Source of the DNA: Sporolactobacillus kofuensis
GTDB lineage: Bacteria > Bacillota > Bacilli > Bacillales > Sporolactobacillaceae
Direction of reading: 5' to 3'
NCBI RefSeq assembly: GCF_024125425.1
Contig: NZ_JAMXWN010000011.1
Location: 1-64,000 of the forward strand
Length of the DNA: 64,000 nt
Shown here: positions 41,338-51,277 of the stretch, in pieces
How positions within the stretch are numbered: the first letter of the stretch is position 1
How the letters are laid out: each line of letters opens with the position of its first letter
Translations under genes and position numbers: made by a program
Notes under the pieces: generated by a model
What the model saw: the letters and a program-made list of their open reading frames with translations, nothing else
Database searches by the model: none
What the model was told of the DNA's origin: nothing

Positions 41338-42411
41338 ATGATTATTGATATTGTACTGGGTTATGCAGTCGGTAAAGGAGGCTTGGAAAACGTTATTAAA
41401 CTGGTTACCAATGAGTTAGAGAAAAGAGGTCATTTAGTACGAGTTTTCCAAATCGCTCCTCCTAAATATTTTGATTGGGCTGAACAATTTTCAAACATAT
41501 ATTATTTCGGCGATGAGGCAGGTGTTTACTCACCACTTGATCAAAGCACAGGAGATCTCTTTTCATCAAATTATGAAAGACTCACTCAAATGTTTGGACG
41601 GCCCGATGTCATTCTGGCAACGCATACGCCTGTAATAAGCTGGCTTTGCAGAATGGCTGTTAATAAAATGAATCCTGTGAAAAAACCAACTATTCTTTCT
41701 TGGTTGCACGGACCACCTAATGTATTTGGTGGAGAAAGTTATTTGAACCTTTGTGATGGACATCTAGCTATATCAAAAAGTATTGCACAGCAGATTGGGA
41801 AACATGTTGACTCGAAACACGTCTACTATATTGGAAATACAATTGATTTTGAAAAAAGTTATCTAGTTAATAGACCATCTGAAAAGCTAAAAATGATATA
41901 CGTTGGTCGAATTGCCAACAATCAAAAGAGAGTAGATGTTTTATTAAAAGCGTTAGAACATCTTAATGGAGATTGGAGGCTCGATATTATTGGGGATGGA
42001 CCTGATCAGTCTAAATTGCAAGACTTATCTAAATCATTAAACCTGAATTCAAATGTTGAATGGCATGGGTGGAAAAGTGAACCGTGGGAAACAGTGTCGG
42101 ATGCTTCGGTATTAATACTTTCTTCTGATTTTGAAGGCTTTGCTTTGATTTTAATTGAGGCATTAGCTAGAGGCATTCCGGTAATCTCCAGCCTTTGGGA
42201 TGGAGCAGATGAAATTGTAAACGATGATGTAAACGGATGGTTGTTTCCCTGTGGTGATGATAAAAAGTTACATGACATTATTCAAAATATTCTAGATGAA
42301 GAGAAAATTTTACCAGAACCAGAACTGTGTCAAAAATCAGTTAGTGATTATAAAACGGATAAAATAGTTGATCGAATGGAAAATGCAATAAACAAAGTTA
42401 TGAATGGATAA
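41338..42411 (+). CDS. GT4-family glycosyltransferase
   Basis: Retaining glycosyltransferase with the GT-B fold, 357 residues. The donor-binding C-terminal half shows IYVGRIANNQKRVDVLLKAL near 185, IIGDGPDQSKL near 220, and the ExxxxxxxE-type block SSDFEGFALILIEALARGIPVI near 262. The N-terminal GYAVGKGGLENVIKLVTNEL is the acceptor-side glycine loop. It is 43 bases after the GT2-TPR fusion, with a ttgaggaga site, so the two are co-transcribed. It probably builds the same glycan. Confidence 0.87.
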   Translation: MIIDIVLGYAVGKGGLENVIKLVTNELEKRGHLVRVFQIAPPKYFDWAEQFSNIYYFGDEAGVYSPLDQSTGDLFSSNYERLTQMFGRPDVILATHTPVISWLCRMAVNKMNPVKKPTILSWLHGPPNVFGGESYLNLCDGHLAISKSIAQQIGKHVDSKHVYYIGNTIDFEKSYLVNRPSEKLKMIYVGRIANNQKRVDVLLKALEHLNGDWRLDIIGDGPDQSKLQDLSKSLNLNSNVEWHGWKSEPWETVSDASVLILSSDFEGFALILIEALARGIPVISSLWDGADEIVNDDVNGWLFPCGDDKKLHDIIQNILDEEKILPEPELCQKSVSDYKTDKIVDRMENAINKVMNG

Positions 42412-42447
42412 ACATGTACTAATATATTCAAAAGTAAAGTGTTGAAT

Positions 42448-42474
42448 TAAATTTTTCCTTATCTCAACCGATAG
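42448..42474 (+). promoter_or_regulatory. Sigma-D promoter of flaG-fliDST
   Basis: TAAA (42448-42451), 15 bases, ACCGATAG (42467-42474): two mismatches to the -10 consensus. It lies 43 bases before flaG. Confidence 0.6.
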
Positions 42475-42516
42475 AATAAATAGATATATCTATTTGATGG
42501 CTGTGGAGGGGAGCAA

Positions 42517-42870
42517 ATGAATGAAAGTATTAGCTCGATAAATATTGATCCGTCCATTCAAAATGATTACTCAACTGAACAGATTACGGAGCGATCCAAA
42601 GAGATAAATAAGGTACAAGCAAATCAAAGTCAGGAACAGGACTTAACTAAAAATCAAGCAAAGAAACTGGTAGATGAAGCAAATAAACTCCTTCAGCCAG
42701 AAGTTACTGAATTAAAATATGTTTATTTTGATAAACTCCAAACTTATTATGTTCAACTTCAAGATGTAAATACTCATCAAGTGATTCGCGAAATTCCTCC
42801 AAAGAAGTTTTTAGAGATGTACGCGTCAATTGCAGAAAAGCTTGGCTTAATTATAAACGATAGAGCTTAA
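42517..42870 (+). CDS. flaG: FlaG family flagellar protein
   Basis: A 117-residue protein (YvyC) thought to affect filament length. The hydrophilic N-terminal 55 residues are poorly conserved. The FlaG core follows from about 60: LKYVYFDKLQTYYVQLQDVNTHQVIREIPPKK as alternating strands, then the helix FLEMYASIAEKLGL. It sits directly before fliD, 15 bases apart. Confidence 0.92.
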   Translation: MNESISSINIDPSIQNDYSTEQITERSKEINKVQANQSQEQDLTKNQAKKLVDEANKLLQPEVTELKYVYFDKLQTYYVQLQDVNTHQVIREIPPKKFLEMYASIAEKLGLIINDRA

Positions 42871-42885
42871 AAGGAGGCGTTAAGT

Positions 42886-44748
42886 TTGGCTACGATTAGT
42901 AGTACTTCTTCGTCAGCGTCATCAAATTATTATCTATTGAATACGGGCAGCAATAGTGCCTTGCAAGTATCAGGACTTGCAAGCGGAATTGATGTTGATA
43001 GTATTGTCAATAAACTTATGGCAGCTGAATCAGTTCCTCTTGATACGATGAATCAAAAGCTGCAGCTGCTTGAGTGGAAACGCGATGATTATCGTACAAT
43101 GAGCACTCAACTCTCCACATTGCTGGATTCAGTGAATACTATGACCTTGCAATCAAGTTATACAAAAGCGGCTACTGTTAGTGATTCGACTAAGGTTACA
43201 GTTACACCTGCATCAGGGGCAAACAATGCCAACTATACGATTACTAATGCAACATTAGCGACTGTTGCAACGAATTATAGTCAAGCGTCTAATGGCATTG
43301 CTACGAGTATTGCTACTTCATCCTTTGACTCGAGTAAAGCATTAATCGATCAAGCTGCTTATCTAACTAATGGTAGTAGTATCTCTTGGGATAGTCATAC
43401 TATTACAGATGAGACACACTCAGTAATTGCTGATGGAACAGCCTTTAATTTGAATAATGGTGCGGCTACAGCAAGTTCTATCACTGTTGATGATGGCACG
43501 GCGACAACGAATTACTCAATTTTCACATCACAAGTGGATTATAATAACTCGTCGGATCCAAATAAAGTTCTTGTTGATACAAGCGGTAAATTGAGCTTTA
43601 ACAATAAGATTGTAAAGGGCTCGACAATTACTGCCTCGTATGACTATAAAACTGTTAATGTTGATTTAACCACTTATAATTCAAGTGGTCAGGCGGTACC
43701 CATTCAATTTGATGCTAATGGAAGCATGTCACTTGATAGCATTCTCCAAAAAATAAATTCATACGGAACAGTTAATAGTTTTTATGATTCGGCCTCTCAA
43801 CAAGTTGCTATTTCGACAACAAATACTGGAAACAATAATTCAAGTGGTCAGGAAATGCAGTTCAATAGTTCATTTTTTACTAACACATTGAAATTAAATA
43901 GTGCATATGAACAAGGTGGAAATGATGCGACATTTACACTCAATGGAATGAGTACGACGCGTCATTCCAATACATTTACGATTAATAACACAACCTTTAC
44001 ACTAAATGGTGCCATTCCTTCATCACAAACAGTGACTGTCGGTATAGCCACCGATACAGATGGTATGTACGATAAAATCAAAAGTTTCGTTGATACGTAT
44101 AATGACACGATTTCTAAAATTAACGATATGATTAGTACACCATCTGACCGCGACTATCAGCCACTCACTTCAGCACAGAAAGCACAAATGTCTGATACAG
44201 ATATAACAAACTGGAATGAGAAAGCACGTCAAGGAACACTTTATAATGATAATATTTTGACGGACGCTTTGAGTACAATGAGACAAAATATTTATAATGT
44301 TGTTAGCGGTATTACCGGTGGAAGCTATAGTCAATTAGCTCAAATAGGGATCACGACAAGCAGTGATTATACGGAACATGGCAAACTAGAAATTGATGAA
44401 AGTAAATTAAGAGCTGCAATTTCTGCTGATCCAAATGGAGTAATGAAACTATTTACGAGTGGTAGTACCTCTGATTCAAGTACGTCGACACAAGGCATTG
44501 CTAAGAGAATGTATACAACCATTAATAATACAATCTCTCAGATAAAGACACAGGCAGGAACAGTGTCACTTGCAAACAATCAATTTTTCATTGGACAAAG
44601 TATAAATGAACTTAGTGATCAAATAAGCACTTTTCAAGATCATTTAAAAACAATTCAAACACGATATTACAGTCAATTTACAGCGATGGAAGAAGCCATT
44701 CAACAAGCGAACTCGCAGGCTAGCTATCTTCAAAGTACGTTTAGTTAA
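42886..44748 (+). CDS. fliD: FliD, flagellar filament cap protein
   Basis: Hook-associated protein 2, the cap that folds flagellin monomers into the growing filament. The 620 residues include the FliD_N block (QVSGLASGIDVDSIVNKLMAAESVPLDTMNQKLQ) and the FliD_C region with an FVDTYNDTISKINDMI helix, ending in the coiled coil ELSDQISTFQDHLKTIQTRYYSQF. The length exceeds the 498 of B. subtilis because of an enlarged Ser/Thr/Asn-rich middle. It starts at TTG 42886, after aaaggaggcg. Confidence 0.95.
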   Translation: MATISSTSSSASSNYYLLNTGSNSALQVSGLASGIDVDSIVNKLMAAESVPLDTMNQKLQLLEWKRDDYRTMSTQLSTLLDSVNTMTLQSSYTKAATVSDSTKVTVTPASGANNANYTITNATLATVATNYSQASNGIATSIATSSFDSSKALIDQAAYLTNGSSISWDSHTITDETHSVIADGTAFNLNNGAATASSITVDDGTATTNYSIFTSQVDYNNSSDPNKVLVDTSGKLSFNNKIVKGSTITASYDYKTVNVDLTTYNSSGQAVPIQFDANGSMSLDSILQKINSYGTVNSFYDSASQQVAISTTNTGNNNSSGQEMQFNSSFFTNTLKLNSAYEQGGNDATFTLNGMSTTRHSNTFTINNTTFTLNGAIPSSQTVTVGIATDTDGMYDKIKSFVDTYNDTISKINDMISTPSDRDYQPLTSAQKAQMSDTDITNWNEKARQGTLYNDNILTDALSTMRQNIYNVVSGITGGSYSQLAQIGITTSSDYTEHGKLEIDESKLRAAISADPNGVMKLFTSGSTSDSSTSTQGIAKRMYTTINNTISQIKTQAGTVSLANNQFFIGQSINELSDQISTFQDHLKTIQTRYYSQFTAMEEAIQQANSQASYLQSTFS

Positions 44749-44771
44749 TTTTAAAAACAGGAGGAAGAGGT

Positions 44772-45179
44772 ATGCCAAATAATCCATATCAGACTTACAA
44801 AAGAAATTCCGTATTTACGGCATCTCCTGGTGAATTAACACTAATGCTTTATGAGGGGTGTGTAAAGTTTATTAGACAGGCTCGGCTTGCGTGTGAGAAC
44901 GGGGATTATGCAGAAAAGAATAAAAAATTACAACGAGCACAGGCAATTATCACTGAATTAATGGTTACTTTAGATGAAAAGCAATCTATTTCAAGAGATA
45001 TGATGCGCATGTATGACTACATTCATCGGCGCATGATTACTGCGAATATAAAAAATGATCTTCAAATACTTGATGAAATTGAACGTCTTGTCATTGATTT
45101 TCGCGATACATGGAAAGAAGTTTTGGAGATTAATCGAAAGAGTCAAAATACGAGTGGTAATGTAAGGACACATGTCTGA
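44772..45179 (+). CDS. fliS: FliS, flagellin export chaperone
   Basis: Binds the C-terminal helix of flagellin and prevents early assembly; it also binds FliW in Bacillus. The 135-residue helical bundle begins NPYQTYKRNSVFTASPGELTLMLYEG, a strong family signature, and ends with VIDFRDTWKEVL. Its stop overlaps the fliT start by one base. Confidence 0.95.
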   Translation: MPNNPYQTYKRNSVFTASPGELTLMLYEGCVKFIRQARLACENGDYAEKNKKLQRAQAIITELMVTLDEKQSISRDMMRMYDYIHRRMITANIKNDLQILDEIERLVIDFRDTWKEVLEINRKSQNTSGNVRTHV

Positions 45180-45526
45180 TGAGTGTCCAACAAATTTATG
45201 AAGTGACCTTAAAGCTTAAACAGTGTGCTGAACAACAACTGTCCAATCCTTCAATTGAGATAGTTAAAAATTTAAAAACGCAACTAGATTTACGTCAGCG
45301 ATTAATTGAAGGACTGACTGATAATTACTCTCCTGAAGAAAAAGTGCTTGGAAAGAAAATTGTTGAACTAAACAAGGAAATTAATGAGATAATGACAAGA
45401 GGAAAGCAAAATCTCATTGAAGAAATGAACAATTTTCGGCACCAAAAGAAATCACTGACTCAATATCGAGGTTATAATAACGCATTATTAAATCAATCAG
45501 GTTCGTTCTTTGATCGCCATGAATAA
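45179..45526 (+). CDS. fliT: FliT-like flagellar chaperone
   Basis: A 115-residue helical protein in the fliT position, likely a chaperone for FliD. It is rich in charged residues and short hydrophobic heptads (LKQCAEQQL, LDLRQRLIEGL, KKIVELNKEINEIM). Sequence conservation in this family is low, so position after fliS and size carry the call. The ATG overlaps the fliS stop. Confidence 0.8.
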   Translation: MSVQQIYEVTLKLKQCAEQQLSNPSIEIVKNLKTQLDLRQRLIEGLTDNYSPEEKVLGKKIVELNKEINEIMTRGKQNLIEEMNNFRHQKKSLTQYRGYNNALLNQSGSFFDRHE

Positions 45527-45557
45527 TTGTCACCAATTATATAGCTACACATACACT

Positions 45558-45597
45558 AAGACCATTGATAGGCTTTCGCCTAAGGTCTTTATTTTTT
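45558..45597 (+). terminator. Terminator after fliT
   Basis: aagacc (45558-45563) with ggtctt (45584-45589) and an inner aggc/gcct helix are followed by a T-rich run. Confidence 0.8.
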
Positions 45598-45630
45598 AGC
45601 TTTGTTCAATCAATTTTACGTTAAATAAAT

Positions 45631-45661
45631 CGCCCACCCGCTAAGCGTTAACGGATGGGCG
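45631..45661 (-). terminator. Terminator of the small acidic protein gene
   Basis: A 10-bp stem with one mismatch (45631-45640 with 45652-45661) lies beyond the stop at 45681. T-rich sequence follows on the minus strand. Confidence 0.55.
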
Positions 45662-45680
45662 TTCGATAGGTCTATTCAGG

Positions 45681-45818
45681 TTATTCAGCTGCGAGTGCTT
45701 CGTCTTCGTTATGTGTATTCAGACTTGCGAGGAATTGCAAGTAATTGTAAGTGGATTCTTTCTCGTCTTCATTGAGCCGTTCGAACAATTCAATGATTTC
45801 TTCCTTCTTGACTGACAT
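45681..45818 (-). CDS. Small acidic protein of 45 residues, unknown
   Basis: An ATG frame with aaaggag ten bases upstream encodes 45 residues, starting MSVKKEEIIELFERLNEDEK and ending EDEALAAE. It is strongly acidic, with a predicted amphipathic helix (IIELFERLNEDEKESTYNYLQFLA) resembling short oligomerisation helices in regulators. No known family was recognised. It is a separate transcription unit with its own terminator, opposite in direction to fliT and hpf. A perfect 12-base palindrome (tgaatatattca, 45875-45886) lies upstream and could be its control site. Confidence 0.55.
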   Translation of the reverse strand: MSVKKEEIIELFERLNEDEKESTYNYLQFLASLNTHNEDEALAAE

Positions 45819-46226
45819 GGTCAAAACTCCTTTTAAGAGATATGGTCACCGTCTCGCTTATTACCTTTGTGTTATGAATATATTCAAAAGACTGTGTTAG
45901 ATATGCTTACACTAAAGTCATGAATGTATTTAGGAAAATATTGGACAAGATCGGGATTTTTGTGGCGATCTTTCCTGTTTGCGTAATTATTATATGTGCT
46001 ATTCCAAGCAGGGTCAATACAATTTCACCCTTTAATCGGCTATGCTTTGATTGGAATATTGCATGCGAATCATACCTATTTTGCATGAATGGAAAAATTG
46101 GTTGAGATATGCACTTTTTGTCGAAAATAGAAAAAAGAAAGCGTTTGTTGTAAAAATATTTTGATGTTTGAGAAGGAATTCGGACGGGAATGGCGAATGT
46201 ATATAGTATTGAAGGGAGGCTTTCTC
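45819..46226. other. Region upstream of hpf
   Basis: About 400 bases without a convincing gene. It contains the palindrome tgaatatattca (45875-45886), and a 61-codon frame (45920-46105) without a ribosome site that is not called. No clear sigma-B or sigma-H promoter for hpf was found by eye. Confidence 0.35.
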
Positions 46227-46769
46227 ATGGATATTATTATTCGCGGGGAAAATATCACAGTGACACCATCTTTGCAGGATTATGCAGAGAAGAGAATCAG
46301 CAAATTGGAAAAGTACTTCAACGAACCGATTGATACGAGTGCACGGGTGAACTTGCGTGTGCATAATACGGAACAGGTGGTCGAAGTTACGATTCCACTT
46401 CAAGGCCTTCTCCTGAGAGCTGAAGTTGGCGAGGAAGATCTCTATACAGCCATTGACTTGGCGGTTTCCAAGCTTGAACGTCAGGTAAAGAAATACAAGA
46501 CAAAACTTAATCGAAAGAGTCGCCAGGGGGCAAAGCAAGCCCTACAGAATACCGGAAATACAGCGACGAAAACTGTTGAGGAAGAGGAAGCGCTTGACGT
46601 TGTCCGGACAAAGCACTTTGTGTTTAAGCCGATGACTGTGGATGAAGCCATTCTTCAAATGGATATGCTTGGCCACTCCTTTTTCGTCTTCAATAACGCA
46701 GAAGACAATTCAACGGCGGTCGTTTATCGTCGTAAAGACGGACGGTTTGGCTTGATTGACCAGGAATAA
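46227..46769 (+). CDS. hpf: Ribosome hibernation promoting factor, long form
   Basis: Long-form HPF (YvyD) that dimerises 70S ribosomes into inactive 100S particles in stationary phase. The N-terminal ribosome-binding domain (1-100) opens MDIIIRGENITVTPSLQDYAE. A charged linker leads to the C-terminal dimerisation domain (about 125-180) with VVRTKHFVFKPMTVDEAILQM and SFFVFNNAEDNSTAVVYRR. The 180 residues are normal (189 in B. subtilis). The start at 46227 follows gaagggaggc. The location upstream of secA is conserved. Confidence 0.95.
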   Translation: MDIIIRGENITVTPSLQDYAEKRISKLEKYFNEPIDTSARVNLRVHNTEQVVEVTIPLQGLLLRAEVGEEDLYTAIDLAVSKLERQVKKYKTKLNRKSRQGAKQALQNTGNTATKTVEEEEALDVVRTKHFVFKPMTVDEAILQMDMLGHSFFVFNNAEDNSTAVVYRRKDGRFGLIDQE

Positions 46770-46795
46770 CATTAAATCATTATCAATATACAGCT

Positions 46796-46830
46796 GAGGG
46801 GAGGTTCGCAGATGCGAATCTCCTCTTTTA
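46796..46830 (+). terminator. Terminator after hpf
   Basis: A 14-bp stem with G-U pairs (46796-46809 with 46814-46827) is followed by a short T run. Confidence 0.8.
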
Positions 46831-46852
46831 AGTGATGAACACTCGGATCATA

Positions 46853-46915
46853 AAACAGACCGATAAAACTGCTGAAACGATCGATAAAATTACCAAACAG
46901 ACCGATAAGCTACCC
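46853..46915 (+). repeat. Tract with 21-bp period (cgataa core)
   Basis: CGAT recurs at 46861, 46882 and 46903, exactly 21 bases apart, in repeats resembling aaacagaccgataaaa. In one frame it reads as seven-residue repeats (KQTDKTA, ETIDKIT, KQTDKLP) ended by a stop, preceded by an ATG at 46835 but with no ribosome site. It lies right after the hpf terminator. The region from here to secA (to 47282) has no other gene. Confidence 0.5.
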
Positions 46916-47127
46916 TAGCACTAGGGGAATAGGAAAAATCAAATTCAGATCCCTTATTAGGGTTTTGTCCACGGAGCTGTCTATTTCCAACTTCTATATT
47001 TTACCTTATAATGTAAATTGTTCGACTTATTCACATTTCGCTAACCCGTAAAAGGTCAACTGATTGCGAACGTATTGTGAGTGATTGATTGTTATTGCGT
47101 CAATATCATGAACGAATCGCGCTGCAA

Positions 47128-47156
47128 TTGTCACAGTCGGCGAATATTGATAAAAT
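47128..47156 (+). promoter_or_regulatory. Sigma-A promoter of secA
   Basis: TTGTCA (47128-47133), 17 bases, TAAAAT (47151-47156), 127 bases before the secA start. Confidence 0.6.
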
Positions 47157-47282
47157 AGAGAACATATTGATGAAGAACTTTTTTCGGACAGGTTTATACG
47201 TGAAAGCAAGATAGAGTGATTGACTGTGAAGGTGCGGGCAAATGGCACCAAATCAGAAATCTTAAATGAGGTGTATGCAGGC

Positions 47283-49802
47283 ATGATAGGAATGCTCAAA
47301 AGGGTTTTAGGGGATACAAGCCTCCGCAAGCTCAGCAAGATGGAAAAAGTCGCGCATGAGATTGAGAAATTAGCCGATGAAATGAAGGCGCTGAGCGATG
47401 ACGATCTTCAAGCAAAGACGCCGGAGTTCAGGCAGCGTTTGGAAAATGGTGAAACGCTGGATGATTTGCTGCCGGAAGCATTTGCGGTTGTACGTGAAGC
47501 ATCGACACGTATTTTGGGCATGACCCCTTACTATGTTCAGTTAATCGGTGCGATTGCACTGCATCAAGGAAACATCGCTGAAATGAAAACCGGTGAAGGT
47601 AAAACGCTGGTCGCAACCATGCCGCTTTATTTGAACGCATTGGCAGGCAAGGGTGCTCACTTGGTTACGGTCAATGATTATCTAGCCTCCCGTGATGCTG
47701 AGCAAATGGGACTGCTCTACAATTTCCTCGGGTTGTCCGTTGGTTTGAACACGAACGGGTTATCTCCTGAGGAAAAGAAAGAAGCCTATGGTGCCGACAT
47801 AACATACGGTACGAACAGTGAATTTGGCTTCGATTACTTGCGTGACAACATGGTGCTGTATAAGGAAGAAATGGTACAGCGTCCATTAAACTTTGCGATT
47901 GTCGATGAAGTGGACTCCATTCTCATTGACGAAGCGCGTACGCCATTGATCATTTCCGGTAATGCCGAGAAGTCGACCGACCTTTACGTACGTGCGAACC
48001 AATTCGCCCGCCTTCTGACTGAAAAACAGGATTACACCGTTGACCTGAAGACAAAATCGGTACAGTTGACTGAAGAAGGGATGACCAAGGCAGAAAACTT
48101 CTTCGGCATTAAGAACTTGTATGACTATTCCAATGTAACGATTAATCACCATGTGAGCGAAGCATTGAAGGCACATGCGATCATGCATCGTGATACAGAT
48201 TATGTTGTGCAGGATGGTCAGATCATCATTGTCGATCCGTTTACCGGCCGTTTGATGCAAGGTCGTCGCTACAGCGAAGGGCTTCACCAAGCAATTGAAG
48301 CTAAGGAAGGGCTTGAGGTTCAGAGCGAAAGCAAGACCTTAGCAACAATTACTTTGCAGAACTTCTTCCGTATGTATAAAAAGCTCTCCGGTATGACTGG
48401 TACGGCGAAGACCGAAGAAGAAGAATTCCAAAGTATCTACAATATGGATGTTATTGAAATCCCAACGAATAAACCAATGATCCGTGTTGATAATCCGGAT
48501 TTAATTTATAAAACACAAAAAGGTAAGTTCAATGCAGTTGTCGATGAAATCGCAACACTTTATCATCGCGGTCAACCGGTATTGGTGGGTACTGTAGCTG
48601 TTGAAACTTCTGAATTGATTTCGAAACTACTTAAAAGGCGCGGTATACCGCACAACGTATTGAACGCGAAGAACCATGCGCGCGAAGCAGAAATCATTGA
48701 AAACGCCGGTCAAGCAGGGTCGGTAACAATCGCCACGAACATGGCTGGTCGTGGTACCGATATTAAACTTGGTGAAGGTGTCGCTGACCTTGGTGGGCTA
48801 TTCATTCTCGGTACGGAGCGTCATGAGTCTCGCCGTATTGATAACCAGTTGCGTGGACGTTCTGGACGTCAAGGCGATCCTGGTGAATCCCGTTTCTATT
48901 TGTCGCTTGAAGATGACTTGATGAAACGGTTCGGTTCCGATAAAATGAAGAGCTGGATGGAACGCATCGGTATGGATGATTCGTCACCGATTGAAAGCAA
49001 GCTCGTCAGCAAATCAGTGGAAGCTGCACAGAAGCGTGTTGAAGGAAATAACTTTGATGCCCGTAAGCAATTGCTTAAGTTTGACGACGTTATGCGCCAA
49101 CAACGTGAAATCATCTATAAACAGCGTATGGAAGTACTCGAATCGAAGAATCTCCGTCCTGATATTGAAGGCATGATCAAGCTTGTTATTGAGAGCCAAG
49201 TTCAGGCACACACACCGGAACGCGAAGTGCCGGAAGAATGGGATCTTCAAGGTGTTATTGACTACTTGAATGCTAAAGTGTTCGATGAAGGCAGCCTATC
49301 GCTCAAGGATTTGGATGGTAAAGATCCTGAAGAGATGATCGATGAACTTTATGCAAAAGCGATCGATCGCTACGATGAAAAAGAAGAACTCTTCACTACG
49401 GAACGGATGCGCGAATTTGAGCGTGTGATTACTCTGCGTACGGTTGATACAAAGTGGATGGATCACATCGATGCGATGGAACAGCTCCGTGAAGGTATTT
49501 ACCTGCGTGCTTACGGTCAAGTAGATCCATACCGTGAATACAATATTGAAGGCTTCAAGATGTTTGAAGAAATGGTTGCCAGCATTGACGAAGAAATCGT
49601 AAACTTCCTCATGAAAGCAGAAATTCGTGAAGAGGAGCCGATTCAACGTGAACGTGTGACTCATGGTCTGCGCGTTATCTCTGGTGGTCAGGACGACGAA
49701 CCGGCAAAGAAGCAACCAGTGAAGCGCAAAGTACATGTTGGCCGTAATGATCCGTGCCCATGCGGCAGCGGTAAAAAATATAAAAACTGCCACGGAAAAT
49801 AA
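47283..49802 (+). CDS. secA: SecA, preprotein translocase ATPase
   Basis: Motor that pushes unfolded secretory proteins through SecYEG. The 839-residue sequence has the DEAD motor with [20 protein letters not shown] near 100 and [16 protein letters not shown] near 207, then the preprotein cross-linking domain. It continues with [13 protein letters not shown] and [11 protein letters not shown] in the second nucleotide-binding fold, the [20 protein letters not shown] helical scaffold, and the C-terminal zinc site [13 protein letters not shown]. The start at 47283 ([12 protein letters not shown]) aligns with the B. subtilis N-terminus (841 residues) and follows gaggtg; the frame opens 21 codons earlier. 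Confidence 0.97.
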   Translation: MIGMLKRVLGDTSLRKLSKMEKVAHEIEKLADEMKALSDDDLQAKTPEFRQRLENGETLDDLLPEAFAVVREASTRILGMTPYYVQLIGAIALHQGNIAEMKTGEGKTLVATMPLYLNALAGKGAHLVTVNDYLASRDAEQMGLLYNFLGLSVGLNTNGLSPEEKKEAYGADITYGTNSEFGFDYLRDNMVLYKEEMVQRPLNFAIVDEVDSILIDEARTPLIISGNAEKSTDLYVRANQFARLLTEKQDYTVDLKTKSVQLTEEGMTKAENFFGIKNLYDYSNVTINHHVSEALKAHAIMHRDTDYVVQDGQIIIVDPFTGRLMQGRRYSEGLHQAIEAKEGLEVQSESKTLATITLQNFFRMYKKLSGMTGTAKTEEEEFQSIYNMDVIEIPTNKPMIRVDNPDLIYKTQKGKFNAVVDEIATLYHRGQPVLVGTVAVETSELISKLLKRRGIPHNVLNAKNHAREAEIIENAGQAGSVTIATNMAGRGTDIKLGEGVADLGGLFILGTERHESRRIDNQLRGRSGRQGDPGESRFYLSLEDDLMKRFGSDKMKSWMERIGMDDSSPIESKLVSKSVEAAQKRVEGNNFDARKQLLKFDDVMRQQREIIYKQRMEVLESKNLRPDIEGMIKLVIESQVQAHTPEREVPEEWDLQGVIDYLNAKVFDEGSLSLKDLDGKDPEEMIDELYAKAIDRYDEKEELFTTERMREFERVITLRTVDTKWMDHIDAMEQLREGIYLRAYGQVDPYREYNIEGFKMFEEMVASIDEEIVNFLMKAEIREEEPIQRERVTHGLRVISGGQDDEPAKKQPVKRKVHVGRNDPCPCGSGKKYKNCHGK

Positions 49803-49831
49803 TTCTGTGCGAAATGGAAAGTAGGATGAAC

Positions 49832-50930
49832 ATGGATTTACCTGAAATGAAACACGAAATTGATGAGATGGAAACTCGTCTCAAAGAGTTTAGGGGGTCT
49901 CTTTGACTTAGATAACAAGAAGGCAAAGATCGCTGAATTGGATGAAAAAATGTCAATGCCAGGCTTCTGGGATAATAATGAAAAAGCTCAGAAGGTCATT
50001 GATGAATCCAATGAGTTAAAGGGGAAGGTTGATAGTCTCACCGACCTGGAAACCAAATTCGAAGATCTTCAAGTTGCCTATGAATTGGTCAAAGAAGAGG
50101 AAGACGAAGACCTCAAAGCGGAGCTGGAAGAATCACTTGGGGAAGCGCGTGAGGCATTTAATCATTACGAAACACGCTTACTACTGAGTGGACCGCATGA
50201 CCGCAATAATGCAATTCTTGAATTGCACCCGGGTGCCGGTGGTACTGAAGCTCAGGACTGGGCATCGATGCTGCTGCGTATGTACACACGCTGGGCGGAA
50301 AATAAAGGATTTGCTGTAGAAACATTGGACTATCTGCCGGGTGATGAAGCCGGTGTGAAAAGTGTGACCCTGCTGATCAAAGGGCCGGATGCATTTGGTT
50401 ACCTGAAGGCAGAAAAAGGCATTCATCGACTGGTACGTATTTCGCCATTTGATGCTGCCGGACGGAGACACACCTCTTTCGTTTCATGTGAAGTTGTTCC
50501 GGAACTTGATGATGATATTGAGATCGAAGTGCGTCCGGAAGACTTGCGTGTCGATGTGTTTCGCTCGAGTGGTGCCGGTGGTCAGCACATCAATAAGACC
50601 TCTTCCGCTGTGCGCATGACGCACCTCCCGACCGGTATTGTTGTGAGTTGCCAGTCGGAACGGTCGCAATTTCAGAACCGTGATCAGGCAATGAAGATGT
50701 TGAAATCACGCTTATACCAATTGGAAGAAGAGAAAAAGGAAGCAGAAATGGCTGCACTCCACGGCGAGCAGAAAGAAATCGGCTGGGGAAGCCAGATTCG
50801 TTCCTATGTCTTCCACCCCTATTCCATGGTGAAGGATCATCGCACCAATGTTGAAATTGGTGACGTGAACCGCGTCATGGACGGAGATATTGATCCGTTT
50901 ATTGATGCATACCTGCGCCTACATCTGTGA
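49832..50930 (+). CDS. prfB: Peptide chain release factor 2, with programmed +1 frameshift
   Basis: Recognises UGA and UAA stops and triggers peptide release. The reading frame from ATG 49832 reaches an in-frame TGA at 49904-49906, after 24 codons. The bases before it, an internal Shine-Dalgarno-like agggggt followed by CTT-TGA-C, are the classical RF2 frameshift site. After slipping one base at CTT (49901-49903), translation resumes at 49905 and runs to 50930, giving 365 residues. The GGQ motif is in [15 protein letters not shown] near 250, and the RF2-type [13 protein letters not shown] is near 204. This is autoregulation by RF2 level. Annotating only the downstream frame (from 49860) would lose the true N-terminus. 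Confidence 0.95.
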
Positions 50931-50947
50931 AACGCAAGGTTAGAGAG

Positions 50948-50986
50948 GGTGTCTCAAAAGTCTAATGACTGTGAGACACCTTTTTT
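50948..50986 (+). terminator. Terminator after prfB
   Basis: A 9-bp stem (50948-50956 with 50972-50980) is followed by six T. Confidence 0.85.
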
Positions 50987-51277
50987 GCGCGTATTTTAAT
51001 GAGATACGCGCATCACCATCGATTTTTCGTGCGGCTTCGAAGCAGACTCGCGCGCAATACAGGTTTTTGGCACGCGTACGGATCCGGATCCGTTTGGCGC
51101 GACTTACTTTTTTCTCAGGATTTATTTTATTGATGAGCGATTTAACGTCAATCATGTAGAAGTCGATTGACCATTATGAAACGCATGCATTAAAATAAGA
51201 GCATTCTTCTATTTTTTTGGATTTTGGAGAACAGTATTTAGTGAAACCGACTGTTCTTCCGGTAAAGGAGCATTTTT
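50987..51277. other. Intergenic region between prfB and the YitT-type gene
   Basis: Around 290 bases. Two short overlapping open frames on opposite strands (50940-51155 minus, 50965-51159 plus) lack ribosome sites, and both run through the prfB terminator. No gene is called. Confidence 0.4.

Noticed and set aside
45920-46105. Open frame of 61 codons before hpf with a hydrophobic stretch
   Set aside because: No Shine-Dalgarno sequence and no recognisable family; probably chance in an AT-rich leader.
50940-51159. Overlapping basic open frames on both strands after prfB
   Set aside because: Both run through the prfB terminator and neither has a ribosome site.
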